Assembly (NCBI GenBank): GCA_002256055.1
Contig: NKIE01000151.1
Location: 1 to 6,917, forward strand
Source: Pseudomonas sp. PGPPP3
GTDB lineage: Bacteria; Pseudomonadota; Gammaproteobacteria; Pseudomonadales; Pseudomonadaceae
Length of the DNA: 6,917 nt
Reading direction: 5' to 3'
Positions 1 through 6,537 of this stretch are shown here, in pieces. The notes beneath the pieces are model-generated. The model was not told where the DNA came from. It ran no database searches and was given only the letters and a program-made list of their open reading frames with translations. A program made the translations under genes and the position numbers. The first letter of the stretch is position 1. Every line of letters begins with the position of its first letter.

Positions 1-1254
1 CACTTCCTCGTCGCGGATGATCGCGCCGATGGTGGTGCCAGGCGGCAGGGCGATGTCTTCGATCATCCGGCCGACCACTTTGCTGGATTTGCTGTCACCG
101 TGGGCAATCGCCTCGATGGCCTCGGCGGCGCCGCGGCGCAGGGAGTGAACGCTGACGATGTCGCCACGGCGCACGTGTGTCAGCAAGGTGCCGATGGTGG
201 CCAGCTGCGGGCTTATGGCGATGTCGATTTGCCCGCCCTGCACCAGGTCGACGTAGGCCGGGTTGTTGATCAAGGTCATCACCTTGCGCGCGCCCAGGCG
301 CTTGGCCAACAGCGAGGACATGATGTTGGCTTCATCGTCGTTGGTCAGCGCCAGGAAGATGTCGGTGTCGGCGATGCTCTCTTCCAGCAGCAGGTCGCGG
401 TCCGAAGCGCTACCCTGCAGCACGATGGTGCTTTCCAGGCTGTCGGACAGGTAGCGGCAGCGGGCCGGATTACGCTCGATGATCTTCACCTGGTAACGGC
501 TTTCGATGGCTTCGGCCAGGCGCTCACCGATGTTGCCGCCGCCGGCGATGATGATGCGTTTGTTGCTGTCTTCCAGGCGGCGCATCTCGCTCATCACCGC
601 GCGGATATGGCCCTTGGCGGCGATGAAGAAGACTTCGTCGTCAGCCTCAATCACAGTATTGCCCTGGGGCAGGATGGGCCGGTCGCGGCGGAAGATTGCG
701 GCCACACGGGTGTCGACGTTAGGCATGTGGGCACGCAACTGGCTCAGTTGCTGGCCCACCAACGGCCCGCCGTAGTAGGCGCGCACCGCCACCAACTGGG
801 CTTTGCCCTCGGCAAAGTCGAGCACCTGCAGGGCACCGGGGTATTCAATCAGGCGCTTGATGTAGTTGGTCACCACCTGCTCGGGGCTGATCAAAACGTC
901 CACCGGGATGGCGTCGTTGTCGAACAGGTCGTTGCGGGTCAGGTAGGCCGATTCGCGCACCCGGGCGATTTTGCTCGGCGTGTTGAACAGCGTGTAGGCC
1001 ACCTGACAGGCGAGCATGTTGGTCTCGTCGCTGCTGGTTACCGCAATCAGCATGTCGGCGTCATCCGCGCCGGCCTGGCGCAGCACGGTGGGGAACGAGC
1101 CACGGCCGACCACGGTACGGATGTCCAGACGATCGCCGAGGTCGCGCAGGCGCTCGGTGTCGGTGTCTACCACGGTGATGTCGTTGGCCTCGCCGGCCAA
1201 GTGTTCCGCCAGCGTGCCGCCGACCTGGCCGGCACCGAGAATGATGATCTTCAC
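1..1254 (-). CDS. trkA: Trk potassium uptake system, NAD-binding regulatory protein TrkA (3' end cut by window edge)
   Basis: TrkA is the cytoplasmic, peripheral-membrane regulatory subunit of the Trk K+ importer. It binds NAD(H) and gates the TrkH/TrkG channel. Translating the minus strand gives 418 codons with no stop before the window edge. The family is about 457 residues, so roughly 40 C-terminal residues are missing. Two tandem RCK units are visible. The first Rossmann domain has GAGQVGG at residues 7-13 and an acidic residue at the end of beta-2 (D30, in VVDTD). The first RCK_C domain covers about 135-217. The second Rossmann domain has GGGNIG at 238-243. The second RCK_C domain, from about 370, is incomplete. 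The start is GTG, chosen because [13 protein letters not shown] is the usual N-terminus and AGGAG lies 7 nt upstream. It follows rsmB by 46 nt on the same strand and is probably the distal gene of a def-fmt-rsmB-trkA transcript. The identification is firm. Confidence 0.96.
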   Translation of the reverse strand, partial: MKIIILGAGQVGGTLAEHLAGEANDITVVDTDTERLRDLGDRLDIRTVVGRGSFPTVLRQAGADDADMLIAVTSSDETNMLACQVAYTLFNTPSKIARVRESAYLTRNDLFDNDAIPVDVLISPEQVVTNYIKRLIEYPGALQVLDFAEGKAQLVAVRAYYGGPLVGQQLSQLRAHMPNVDTRVAAIFRRDRPILPQGNTVIEADDEVFFIAAKGHIRAVMSEMRRLEDSNKRIIIAGGGNIGERLAEAIESRYQVKIIERNPARCRYLSDSLESTIVLQGSASDRDLLLEESIADTDIFLALTNDDEANIMSSLLAKRLGARKVMTLINNPAYVDLVQGGQIDIAISPQLATIGTLLTHVRRGDIVSVHSLRRGAAEAIEAIAHGDSKSSKVVGRMIEDIALPPGTTIGAIIRDEEV

Positions 1255-1261
1255 TGCACTA

Positions 1262-1266
1262 CTCCT
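1262..1266 (-). promoter_or_regulatory. Ribosome binding site of trkA
   Basis: On the minus strand AGGAG sits 7 nt before the GTG start of trkA, inside the 46-nt rsmB-trkA gap. It supports GTG at 1252-1254 as the true start, since no ATG alternative fits the conserved N-terminus. Confidence 0.75.
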
Positions 1267-1300
1267 GTGGACGCGGCGTGGGCGGCGTCGACACCGTTCA

Positions 1301-2614
1301 TTAACCTTGGGGCGCCGCTGCGATCTTGATCAGCTTGGCATAGTAAAAACCGTCGTGGCCGTCTACCTGGGGCAACAACTGACGACCGTGGGCCTGCTTG
1401 AGGCCAAATGTCCCGTCAATATCCATCTCCCGAGCGCCTGGCGTGCGCGCCAGAAAGGCGCCGATGTTGTCACTGTTTTCTTCCGGCAGCACCGAGCAGG
1501 TGGCGTACAGCAGGATGCCGCCGACTTCCAGGGTGGTCCACAGGGCGTCCAGCAACTCGCCCTGCAGGGTGGCCAGGGCGGTGATGTCGCTGGCCTGGCG
1601 GGTCAGCTTGATATCCGGATGGCGACGAATCACGCCGGTGGCCGAGCACGGTGCGTCGAGCAGGATGCGCTGGAACGGCTTGCCGTCCCACCAACTGGCG
1701 AGGTCACGGCCGTCAGCGGCGATCAGCTCGGCCTCAAGGCCCAGGCGCGCGAGGTTTTCGCGCACCCGCACCAGGCGCTTGGCCTCCAGATCTACACCCA
1801 ATACATGGGCCAGTTTGGGCTCGGCTTCCAGCAGATGACAGGTCTTGCCGCCGGGCGCGCAGCAGGCATCCAGCACGCGCTGGCCGGGGGCCAGTTGCAG
1901 CAGGTCGGCGGCCAGTTGCGCGGCCTCGTCCTGGACACTGACATGCCCGGCAGCGAAGCCCGGCAGGCTGGTGACATCACAGGCCTGGGCCAGCACGATG
2001 CCGTCGCGGCTGTAGGAGCAAGGGCTGGCGGCAATGCCGGCGGCCGTTAGCTCGGCCAGGTAAGCATCACGGCTGCGCAGGCGCCGGTTGACCCGCAAAA
2101 TCAGCGGCGGGTGGGCGTTGTTGGCGGCGCAGATGGCCTGCCAGTGCTCCGGCCAGTTGGCCTTCAGGGCCTTTTGCAGCCAGCGCGGGTGGGCGGTGTG
2201 CAGCACCGGGTCGCTGTCCAGGCTGGCGCAAATGGCCTCGCCGTCGCGTTGGGCATTGCGCAGCACGGCATTCAACAGGCCCTTGAGGGAGGTCTTTTTC
2301 AGTTTGTCGACGCAGGCGACGGTCTCGCCAATCGCCGCGTGGGCCGGGATGCGCGTGTAAAAGAGTTGATAGAGGCCGACCAGCAGCAGGGCTTCAACAT
2401 CATGGTCGGAGGCCTTGAAGGGTTTTTGCAGCAGCTTCTCGGCAATCAGGGCTAGGCGTGGCTGCCAGCGGGCGGTGCCGAATGCCAGGTCCTGAGCCAG
2501 GCCGCGATCGCGCGCGTCGACCTTGTCCAGCAACGGCGGCAGGCTGCTGCCCAGCGACGCCTTGCCGGAGAGCACCGAGGCCAGGGCGCGGGCGGCGGCC
2601 AAACGGGGGTTCAT
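1301..2614 (-). CDS. rsmB: 16S rRNA (cytosine-967 C5)-methyltransferase RsmB
   Basis: RsmB (formerly Sun/Fmu) transfers a methyl group from S-adenosylmethionine to C5 of C967 of 16S rRNA, near the decoding region of the small subunit. At 437 residues it is close to the E. coli protein (429). Residues 1 to about 135 form the NusB-like RNA-binding domain, with [20 protein letters not shown] at 80-99. A linker domain follows, and the Rossmann methyltransferase core starts near 240. The SAM-binding loop is [10 protein letters not shown] at 249-258, with the ribose-binding acid at D275 (GVDLE). Motif IV is [10 protein letters not shown], containing C323. Motif VI is [11 protein letters not shown], containing C373, which matches the catalytic nucleophile of the family (C375 in E. 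coli). Both cysteines needed for the m5C mechanism are present. Its ATG overlaps the fmt stop in an ATGA arrangement, implying translational coupling. The product ends in the FYYAKLIKI strand typical of the family. Confidence 0.97.
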   Translation of the reverse strand: MNPRLAAARALASVLSGKASLGSSLPPLLDKVDARDRGLAQDLAFGTARWQPRLALIAEKLLQKPFKASDHDVEALLLVGLYQLFYTRIPAHAAIGETVACVDKLKKTSLKGLLNAVLRNAQRDGEAICASLDSDPVLHTAHPRWLQKALKANWPEHWQAICAANNAHPPLILRVNRRLRSRDAYLAELTAAGIAASPCSYSRDGIVLAQACDVTSLPGFAAGHVSVQDEAAQLAADLLQLAPGQRVLDACCAPGGKTCHLLEAEPKLAHVLGVDLEAKRLVRVRENLARLGLEAELIAADGRDLASWWDGKPFQRILLDAPCSATGVIRRHPDIKLTRQASDITALATLQGELLDALWTTLEVGGILLYATCSVLPEENSDNIGAFLARTPGAREMDIDGTFGLKQAHGRQLLPQVDGHDGFYYAKLIKIAAAPQG

Positions 2615-3573
2615 GCTGAGGCCCCGAGCAGACTGCCGACAGCGAATTGCTCGCGGCGGCTGTTGAACAGATCGGCAAAGTTCAGCGCTTTGCCACCGGG
2701 TAGTTGCAGGCGGGTCAGACGTAAGGCGCCGTCAGCGCAGGCGACGGTCAGACCATCCTTGCTGGCCGCGAGTATTTCCCCCGGCGCTCCACGACAGGTG
2801 TCCGGCTCGGACACCAGCTGTGCGGCCAGTACTTTTAGCGGCGCGCCGTTGAGGCTGCTGTGGCAAATCGGCCAAGGGTTGAAGGCGCGAATCAGGCGCT
2901 CCAGCTCCACGGCCGGGCGGCTCCAGTCCAGCAGCGCTTCGTCCTTGTTCAGCTTGTGCGCGTAGGTGGCCAGGCTGTCGTCCTGCACCTCGCCGCTCAG
3001 GCTGCCGGCGGCCAGGTCATCAATGGCCTGCAACACGGCGGGTGGGCCCAGCTCGGCGAGGCGATCATGCAGGCTGCCGCCCGTGTCGTCAGCACTGATA
3101 GGCGTGCTGACCTTGAGCAGCATCGGCCCGGTATCCAGGCCGGCTTCCATCTGCATGACAGTGACGCCCGATTCACCATCACCGGCCTGGATCGCGCGCT
3201 GGATTGGCGCGGCACCGCGCCAGCGCGGCAGCAGCGAGGCGTGACTGTTGATGCAACCGAGGCGTGGAATATCCAGTACCACTTGCGGCAGGATCAGGCC
3301 GTAGGCCACCACCACCAGCAGGTCGGGCTTGAGCGCCGCCAGTTCGGCCTGGGCGGCCGGGTCGCGCAGGGTCTGCGGTTGGTAGACGGCAATCTCGTGC
3401 TGCAGGGCCAATTGCTTGACCGGGCTGGGCATCAGTTTTTGCCCGCGGCCAGCCGGGCGATCCGGCTGGGTGTAGACCGCGACGACTTGATAAGGGCTGT
3501 TCAGTAGCGCCTTCAGGTGCTCGGCGGCAAATTCCGGGGTGCCGGCGAAAACGATGCGCAGGGGCTGGGTCAT
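2611..3573 (-). CDS. fmt: Methionyl-tRNA formyltransferase
   Basis: Fmt formylates Met on initiator tRNA using 10-formyltetrahydrofolate, which commits the tRNA to translation initiation. The 320-residue product is near the usual length of about 315. The N-terminal Rossmann formyltransferase domain (about 5-200) opens with [12 protein letters not shown] loop, [14 protein letters not shown] at 34-47, corresponds to the tRNA acceptor-end contact loop known for the family. The catalytic triad of the formyltransferase superfamily is visible: N109 and H111 in [17 protein letters not shown], and D147 in GLDTGP. The C-terminal beta-barrel tRNA-binding domain spans about 205-310, with [14 protein letters not shown] and FNPWP. 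The start is ATG, with only a weak CAGG ribosome site 9 nt upstream. The stop overlaps the rsmB start by 4 nt. Upstream, 64 nt away, is def, whose enzyme later removes the formyl group this enzyme adds. A terminator-like hairpin lies in that gap. Confidence 0.97.
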   Translation of the reverse strand: MTQPLRIVFAGTPEFAAEHLKALLNSPYQVVAVYTQPDRPAGRGQKLMPSPVKQLALQHEIAVYQPQTLRDPAAQAELAALKPDLLVVVAYGLILPQVVLDIPRLGCINSHASLLPRWRGAAPIQRAIQAGDGESGVTVMQMEAGLDTGPMLLKVSTPISADDTGGSLHDRLAELGPPAVLQAIDDLAAGSLSGEVQDDSLATYAHKLNKDEALLDWSRPAVELERLIRAFNPWPICHSSLNGAPLKVLAAQLVSEPDTCRGAPGEILAASKDGLTVACADGALRLTRLQLPGGKALNFADLFNSRREQFAVGSLLGASA

Positions 3574-3596
3574 GGTTGTTCGCCTGATCTGTGGCT

Positions 3597-3626
3597 AAAG
3601 AAAAAGGCTTGCCGGGGCAAGCCTTT
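3597..3626 (-). terminator. Intrinsic terminator or attenuator between def and fmt
   Basis: On the minus strand a perfect 10-bp stem (AAAGGCTTGC pairing with GCAAGCCTTT, loop CCCG) runs straight into a T-rich tail, TTTTTCTTT counting the stem's last three T. The stem arms are at 3617-3626 and 3603-3612. It begins about 11 nt after the def stop and ends about 24 nt before the fmt start. The plus strand has no T-tract after the stem, so it is directional and would act on transcripts leaving def. It may be a partial terminator setting the def:fmt ratio, or an mRNA 3'-end stabiliser. The structure is seen directly; the function is inferred. Confidence 0.7.
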
Positions 3627-3637
3627 GGGGTCGCGGG

Positions 3638-4144
3638 TCATTCTTGCTGGCGGTGTTGTTTTTCCAGCTTCTTCTTGATCCTGTCGCGCTTGAGGGTCGA
3701 CAGGTAGTCGACGAACAGCTTGCCGTTGAGGTGGTCGCATTCGTGCTGAATGCACACCGCCAGCAGGCCTTCGGCAATCAGCTCGAAGGGTTGGCCGTCA
3801 CGGTCGAGGGCCTTGATTTTGACTTTTTGCGGGCGATCGACGTTTTCGTAGAAGCCCGGCACCGACAGGCAGCCTTCCTGATATTGGTCGACTTCGTCAG
3901 TCAGGGACTCGAACTCGGGGTTGATAAACACCAGAGGTTCGCTCTTGTCTTCAGACAGGTCCATCACCACCAGGCGCTTGTGTACGTTGACCTGAGTGGC
4001 TGCCAGACCGATGCCGGGGGCGTCGTACATGGTTTCAAACATGTCGTCGATCAGCTGGCGCAGGTCGTCGTCGACCAGCTCCACCGCTTTGGCGATGGTG
4101 CGCAGGCGTGGATCGGGAAACTCGAGGATGTTCAGAATCGCCAT
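3638..4144 (-). CDS. def: Peptide deformylase
   Basis: Peptide deformylase is a metalloenzyme (Fe2+ in vivo) that removes the formyl group from the N-terminal methionine of nascent chains at the ribosome exit. The product is 168 residues, the normal size for a type 1 (Gram-negative) enzyme. All three family motifs are intact: GIGLAATQ at 44-51, EGCLS at 90-94 with metal ligand C92, and HECDH at 134-138 with metal ligands H134 and H138 and the catalytic E135. The lysine- and arginine-rich C-terminal helix (about 148-168, [15 protein letters not shown]) matches the helix that docks this class on the ribosome. The N-terminus [15 protein letters not shown] is conserved, so the ATG at 4142-4144 is accepted although I see no clear Shine-Dalgarno sequence in front of it. 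It is the first gene of the leftward cluster def-fmt-rsmB-trkA and is divergent from the tsaP-type gene, so its promoter should lie in 4145-4296. Confidence 0.97.
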   Translation of the reverse strand: MAILNILEFPDPRLRTIAKAVELVDDDLRQLIDDMFETMYDAPGIGLAATQVNVHKRLVVMDLSEDKSEPLVFINPEFESLTDEVDQYQEGCLSVPGFYENVDRPQKVKIKALDRDGQPFELIAEGLLAVCIQHECDHLNGKLFVDYLSTLKRDRIKKKLEKQHRQQE

Positions 4145-4185
4145 ATGCGTTTGTGATGCACTTGTGGAATAAAGTCAAAATCCGC

Positions 4186-4194
4186 TGCTAATAT
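4186..4194 (+). promoter_or_regulatory. Candidate extended -10 element for the LysM gene
   Basis: TGCTAATAT reads as a TGn extended -10 followed by TAATAT, which differs from TATAAT at two positions. No good -35 hexamer lies 16-18 bp upstream (the nearest TTG-containing hexamer, TTGTGG, is 21 bp away), as extended -10 promoters can tolerate. If used, transcription would start near 4201 and give a leader of about 95 nt. This is inference from a short motif. Confidence 0.35.
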
Positions 4195-4206
4195 GCTGAG
4201 CAGCAT
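4193..4206. repeat. Perfect dyad ATGCTG-AG-CAGCAT, operator-like
   Basis: Two 6-bp arms, ATGCTG and CAGCAT, are exact reverse complements separated by AG. The dyad overlaps the end of the candidate -10 and the expected start point, where a repressor would bind. An alternative pairing, GCTGCT (4184-4189) with AGCAGC (4199-4204), uses overlapping bases. No regulator is identified, and a dyad of this size can arise by chance in GC-rich DNA. Confidence 0.35.
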
Positions 4207-4282
4207 TGAAAAACGGCTTCAGGCTGCGGCTCCCTTGGGTTTTGGGCCGGCCATCAGGCGTTCCACGCGAAGACACATAATA

Positions 4283-4288
4283 AAGGGA
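4283..4288 (+). promoter_or_regulatory. Ribosome binding site of the LysM (tsaP-type) gene
   Basis: AAGGGA lies 8 nt before the ATG at 4297. It supports that start, which also gives a proper signal peptide directly after the initiator methionine. Confidence 0.6.
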
Positions 4289-4296
4289 TTCACCGT

Positions 4297-5322
4297 ATGA
4301 GGAAATCACTACTCGCCCTGCTGCTGCTCGCTACTGGCGGTCTGGCCCAGGCGGACGTCCAGCTCAAGGCCGGGCATCCCGAGAACTATACGGTGGTCAA
4401 AGGCGATACCCTTTGGGACATCTCCGGCCGCTTCCTCAGCCAGCCGTGGAAATGGCCGGAACTTTGGCATGTCAATCCGCAGATCCAAAACCCGAACCTG
4501 ATCTACCCAGGCGATACCCTCAGCCTCACTTACGTGGATGGCCAGCCGCGCCTGGTGCTCAACCGCGGCGAGTCGCGCGGCACCATCAAGCTGTCGCCGC
4601 AGGTGCGCAGCACGCCGATGGCCGAAGCCATTCCGACCATCCCCCTGGAAGTCATTAACGCCTTCCTGTTCAACAACCGCATCGTCAATAGCGACGCCGA
4701 TTTTGCCGGTGCGCCTTACGTACTGGCCGGTGGCGGTGAAAGCGTGGTGATGGGTGCTGGGCAGAAGATCTACGCTCGCGGCGTATTTGCTGATCAGCAG
4801 CCGGCCTATGGCATCTTCCGCCAGGGCAAGAGCTACAAGGACCCGATCACTAAAGAATTTCTCGGCATCAACGCCAACGTCATCGGCAATGCTGAAGTGC
4901 TGTCCAGCGAAGGTGATGTCACCACCCTGGGCCTGACGCGAACTAACGAAGAAGTGCGCCTCGGTGACCGTTTCTTCCCCACCGACGAGCGTGCAGTCAA
5001 CTCGACCTTTATGCCGCGCGAGCCGGCTAGCCAGGTGAATGGCTTGATCATCGACGTGCCCCGTGGCGTCAACCAGATCGGCTTGATGGATGTAGTCACC
5101 ATCAACAAGGGCCAGCGCGACGGCCTGACCGAAGGCAGTGTGCTGGCGATCATGAAAACCGGCGAAACTGTACGCGATCGCGTCACCGGCCAGCAGGTCA
5201 AGGTGCCAGATGAGCGTAGCGGTTTGCTGATGGTGTTCCGCACTTACGACAAGATCAGCTACGGCCTAGTGTTGACGGCCAGTCGCGATCTGGCCCTGAT
5301 GGATAAGGTTACCAACCCGTAA
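4297..5322 (+). CDS. tsaP: Secreted LysM peptidoglycan-binding protein, TsaP-type pilus secretin-associated protein
   Basis: The 341-residue product starts with a Sec signal peptide: MRK, a leucine/alanine core, then AQA before D20, the likely signal peptidase I site. The mature protein begins with one LysM domain at about 30-78 (YTVVKGDTLWDISGRFLSQP, then NPNLIYPGDTLSL), which binds peptidoglycan glycan. A linker follows, then a long beta-rich region ending in a FlgT-like C-terminal domain (roughly 245-341, GLIIDVPRGVNQIGLMDVV then INKGQRDGLTEGSVLAI). LysM plus a FlgT-like C-terminus, at this locus between def and dprA, is the layout of P. aeruginosa PA0020 (TsaP). TsaP is a periplasmic protein that associates with the type IV pilus secretin PilQ and links it to the cell wall. 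The family match is my recognition of domain order and gene context; pilus function in this organism is inferred. There is no lipobox cysteine after the signal peptide. A strong terminator follows, so it is probably monocistronic. Confidence 0.88.
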   Translation: MRKSLLALLLLATGGLAQADVQLKAGHPENYTVVKGDTLWDISGRFLSQPWKWPELWHVNPQIQNPNLIYPGDTLSLTYVDGQPRLVLNRGESRGTIKLSPQVRSTPMAEAIPTIPLEVINAFLFNNRIVNSDADFAGAPYVLAGGGESVVMGAGQKIYARGVFADQQPAYGIFRQGKSYKDPITKEFLGINANVIGNAEVLSSEGDVTTLGLTRTNEEVRLGDRFFPTDERAVNSTFMPREPASQVNGLIIDVPRGVNQIGLMDVVTINKGQRDGLTEGSVLAIMKTGETVRDRVTGQQVKVPDERSGLLMVFRTYDKISYGLVLTASRDLALMDKVTNP

Positions 5323-5327
5323 CAATC

Positions 5328-5354
5328 AAGCCCCGCCAAGCGGGGCTTTTTATT
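5328..5354 (+). terminator. Rho-independent terminator of the tsaP-type gene
   Basis: A perfect 9-bp GC-rich stem (AAGCCCCGC at 5328-5336 and GCGGGGCTT at 5340-5348, loop CAA) is followed by TTTATT, giving an uninterrupted T5 run with the stem's last two T. It starts 5 nt after the stop codon. The opposite strand lacks a T-tract, so it acts rightward only and separates tsaP-type transcription from dprA. Confidence 0.9.
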
Positions 5355-5381
5355 GTCTGCAGTATTTTGCTCCCTTCGATC

Positions 5382-5386
5382 AAGGA
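5382..5386 (+). promoter_or_regulatory. Ribosome binding site that fixes the dprA start
   Basis: AAGGA ends 8 nt before the ATG at 5395. Two other in-frame starts are less likely: the ATG at 5386 overlaps this site and has no Shine-Dalgarno of its own, and the TTG at 5353 lies in the tail of the terminator. Confidence 0.75.
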
Positions 5387-5394
5387 TGATCGTC

Positions 5395-6495
5395 ATGCCC
5401 TCACTCTCGCCGGCTATTTCCCCTGCCGAACTGGAAGCCCGCTTACGTCTGCACAGCCTGCCGCAATTGGGCCCACGGCGGTTTCGCCGTTTGCTGGAAG
5501 CCTTTAGCAGCGCCTCGGCGGCCCTGAGTGCGCCGGCTACGGCTTGGCGCGCGCTGGGTTTGCCGGCGTGCTGCGCTGAGGCACGCCGCAGCAGTGCGGT
5601 GCGCGAACAGGCGGCCGCGGCGTTGCTCTGGCTGGAGCAGCCCCAGCAACAGCTGCTGATGTGGGATGGACCCTCCTACCCCGCGCTGCTGGCGGAACTG
5701 GATGACGCCCCGCCGCTGCTGTTTGTTGCAGGCGCTGCGGACATTCTGCAGTTACCGCAATTGGCGATGGTGGGTAGCCGACACGCCTCGCGGCCGGGCT
5801 TGGATACTGCCCAGGCGTTTGCCCGCAGCTTGGCTCAAGGCGGTTTTGTCATCACCAGCGGCCTGGCTCTGGGGATTGATGGTGCGGCCCATCAAGGCGC
5901 GCTGGATGTGGCGGGCAAGACCGTGGCTGTGCTCGGCACCGGCCTGCAGTGTTTGTATCCGCAGCGCCATCGGCGCCTGGCCGCCAGTATCGTCGAGCAA
6001 GGCGGCGCCCTTGTGTCGGAGCTGCCGCTGGACTGCCCGCCTCAGGCCAGCAACTTTCCGCGGCGCAACCGCATCATCAGCGGCTTGTCGTTGGGCGTGC
6101 TGGTGGTGGAGGCAAGCCCTTCCAGTGGTTCGTTGATTACCGCGCGCCTGGCTGCCGAACAGGGGCGCGAGGTGTATGCCATTCCCGGCTCCATCCACCA
6201 TCCCGGTGCCCGTGGCTGTCATCAGCTGATTCGCGATGGCGCCACCTTGGTGGAAACCGTCGAGGATATTCTCCAGGCCTTGCGTGGCTGGCAGCAGCCG
6301 GTGCTCGCTGTTGAACACCGCGCGGCAGTCACGCATCCGCTGTTGGCCCTGCTGCATGCCGCGCCCCACAGCAGCGAAGGGCTGGCGGCGGCGCTGGGTT
6401 GGCCCTTGCCCGAGGTGCTGGCGGCGCTGACCGAGCTGGAGCTGGACGGTCTGGTGTGCAATGAGGCCGGCCGCTGGCTGGGCCGTAGCGGTTAG
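5395..6495 (+). CDS. dprA: DNA-processing protein DprA (Smf)
   Basis: DprA binds incoming single-stranded DNA in the cytoplasm and loads RecA on it during natural transformation. It is also kept in many bacteria not known to be transformable. From the start at 5395 the product has 366 residues. Residues about 10-80 form the N-terminal SAM/helix-hairpin-helix-like domain (LPQLGPRRFRRLLEAF). The Rossmann-like core spans about 85-295 with the family motifs MVGSRHAS at 125-132, SGLALGIDGAAHQGAL at 155-170, FPRRNRIISGLS at 221-232, and SGSLITARLAAEQGREV at 244-260 leading to YAIPGS. The C-terminal winged-helix domain (about 310-362, ending LELDGLVCNEAGRWLGR) is complete. A longer reading from TTG at 5353 adds 14 residues but would overlap the terminator and lacks a ribosome site. 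No convincing promoter is visible in the 40 bp between terminator and start. tsaC follows after 42 nt. Confidence 0.96.
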   Translation: MPSLSPAISPAELEARLRLHSLPQLGPRRFRRLLEAFSSASAALSAPATAWRALGLPACCAEARRSSAVREQAAAALLWLEQPQQQLLMWDGPSYPALLAELDDAPPLLFVAGAADILQLPQLAMVGSRHASRPGLDTAQAFARSLAQGGFVITSGLALGIDGAAHQGALDVAGKTVAVLGTGLQCLYPQRHRRLAASIVEQGGALVSELPLDCPPQASNFPRRNRIISGLSLGVLVVEASPSSGSLITARLAAEQGREVYAIPGSIHHPGARGCHQLIRDGATLVETVEDILQALRGWQQPVLAVEHRAAVTHPLLALLHAAPHSSEGLAAALGWPLPEVLAALTELELDGLVCNEAGRWLGRSG

Positions 6496-6501
6496 CCCCG
6501 G

Positions 6502-6507
6502 TACACT
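6502..6507 (+). promoter_or_regulatory. Weak candidate -10 element upstream of tsaC
   Basis: TACACT in the dprA-tsaC gap resembles a sigma-70 -10 hexamer. No recognisable -35 lies 16-18 bp upstream, within the dprA 3' end. It might let tsaC, probably an essential gene, be transcribed independently of dprA. Evidence is thin. Confidence 0.2.
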
Positions 6508-6521
6508 GCGCCGCAGTTTTT
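6505..6521 (+). terminator. Weak hairpin with T-tract between dprA and tsaC
   Basis: A 5-bp stem (ACTGC at 6505-6509 with GCAGT at 6513-6517, loop GCC) is followed by T's up to 6521 (TTTTT including the last stem base). The stem is short for an efficient terminator, and the T-tract ends just before the tsaC ribosome site (GGGG at 6525-6528). It may cause partial termination or be fortuitous. Confidence 0.3.
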
Positions 6522-6537
6522 ATTGGGGTGTAATGCG

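Larger units (their letters stand above)
4145..4296. promoter_or_regulatory. Divergent intergenic region between def and the LysM gene
   Basis: These 152 bp separate two divergent start codons, so they must carry the promoter of each arm unless one lies inside a gene. Facing right there is an extended -10-like TGCTAATAT at 4186-4194. Facing left, the only -35-like hexamer I see is TTGACT (4173-4178 on the minus strand), and no good -10 follows it at normal spacing, so the def promoter is not resolved. A 14-bp dyad overlaps the right-facing -10 region. The part from about 4207 to 4280 would be untranslated leader of the rightward gene; I see no strong hairpin in it. Confidence 0.55.

Noticed and set aside
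1255..1300. Imperfect palindrome around GTCGAC in the rsmB-trkA gap as a possible terminator
   Set aside because: The stem has a mismatch, no useful loop and no T-tract on the minus strand, so it does not support a terminator before trkA.
100..1329. 409-codon open frame on the plus strand opposite trkA
   Set aside because: It is antisense to trkA, whose minus-strand frame carries clear TrkA motifs. The plus-strand product is a compositionally odd run rich in His, Gln, Val and Ala with no recognisable family, as expected from reading GC-rich codons backwards.
1016..2050. 344-codon open frame on the plus strand opposite trkA and rsmB
   Set aside because: It runs across the ends of two real minus-strand genes, has no recognisable domain, and is a GC-bias shadow.
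2860..3507. 215-codon open frame on the plus strand opposite fmt
   Set aside because: It lies inside fmt, whose catalytic residues are all in the other strand. No motif or convincing ribosome site supports it.
3644..4156. 170-codon plus-strand frame covering def almost exactly
   Set aside because: It mirrors def in the antisense direction. The def motifs [13 protein letters not shown] and HECDH settle the coding strand.
4245..4252. GGCCGGCC palindrome in the tsaP-type leader
   Set aside because: An 8-bp GC palindrome is not rare in DNA of this composition. It is not flanked by extended symmetry or a T-tract.
5353..5394. Longer dprA reading from TTG at 5353 (14 extra residues)
   Set aside because: The TTG sits in the tail of the upstream terminator and lacks a ribosome site. 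The ATG at 5395 has AAGGA at 8 nt, and the protein from there begins like other Pseudomonas DprA.
5752..6369. 205-codon minus-strand frame opposite dprA
   Set aside because: Antisense to the conserved Rossmann core of dprA, with no family resemblance.
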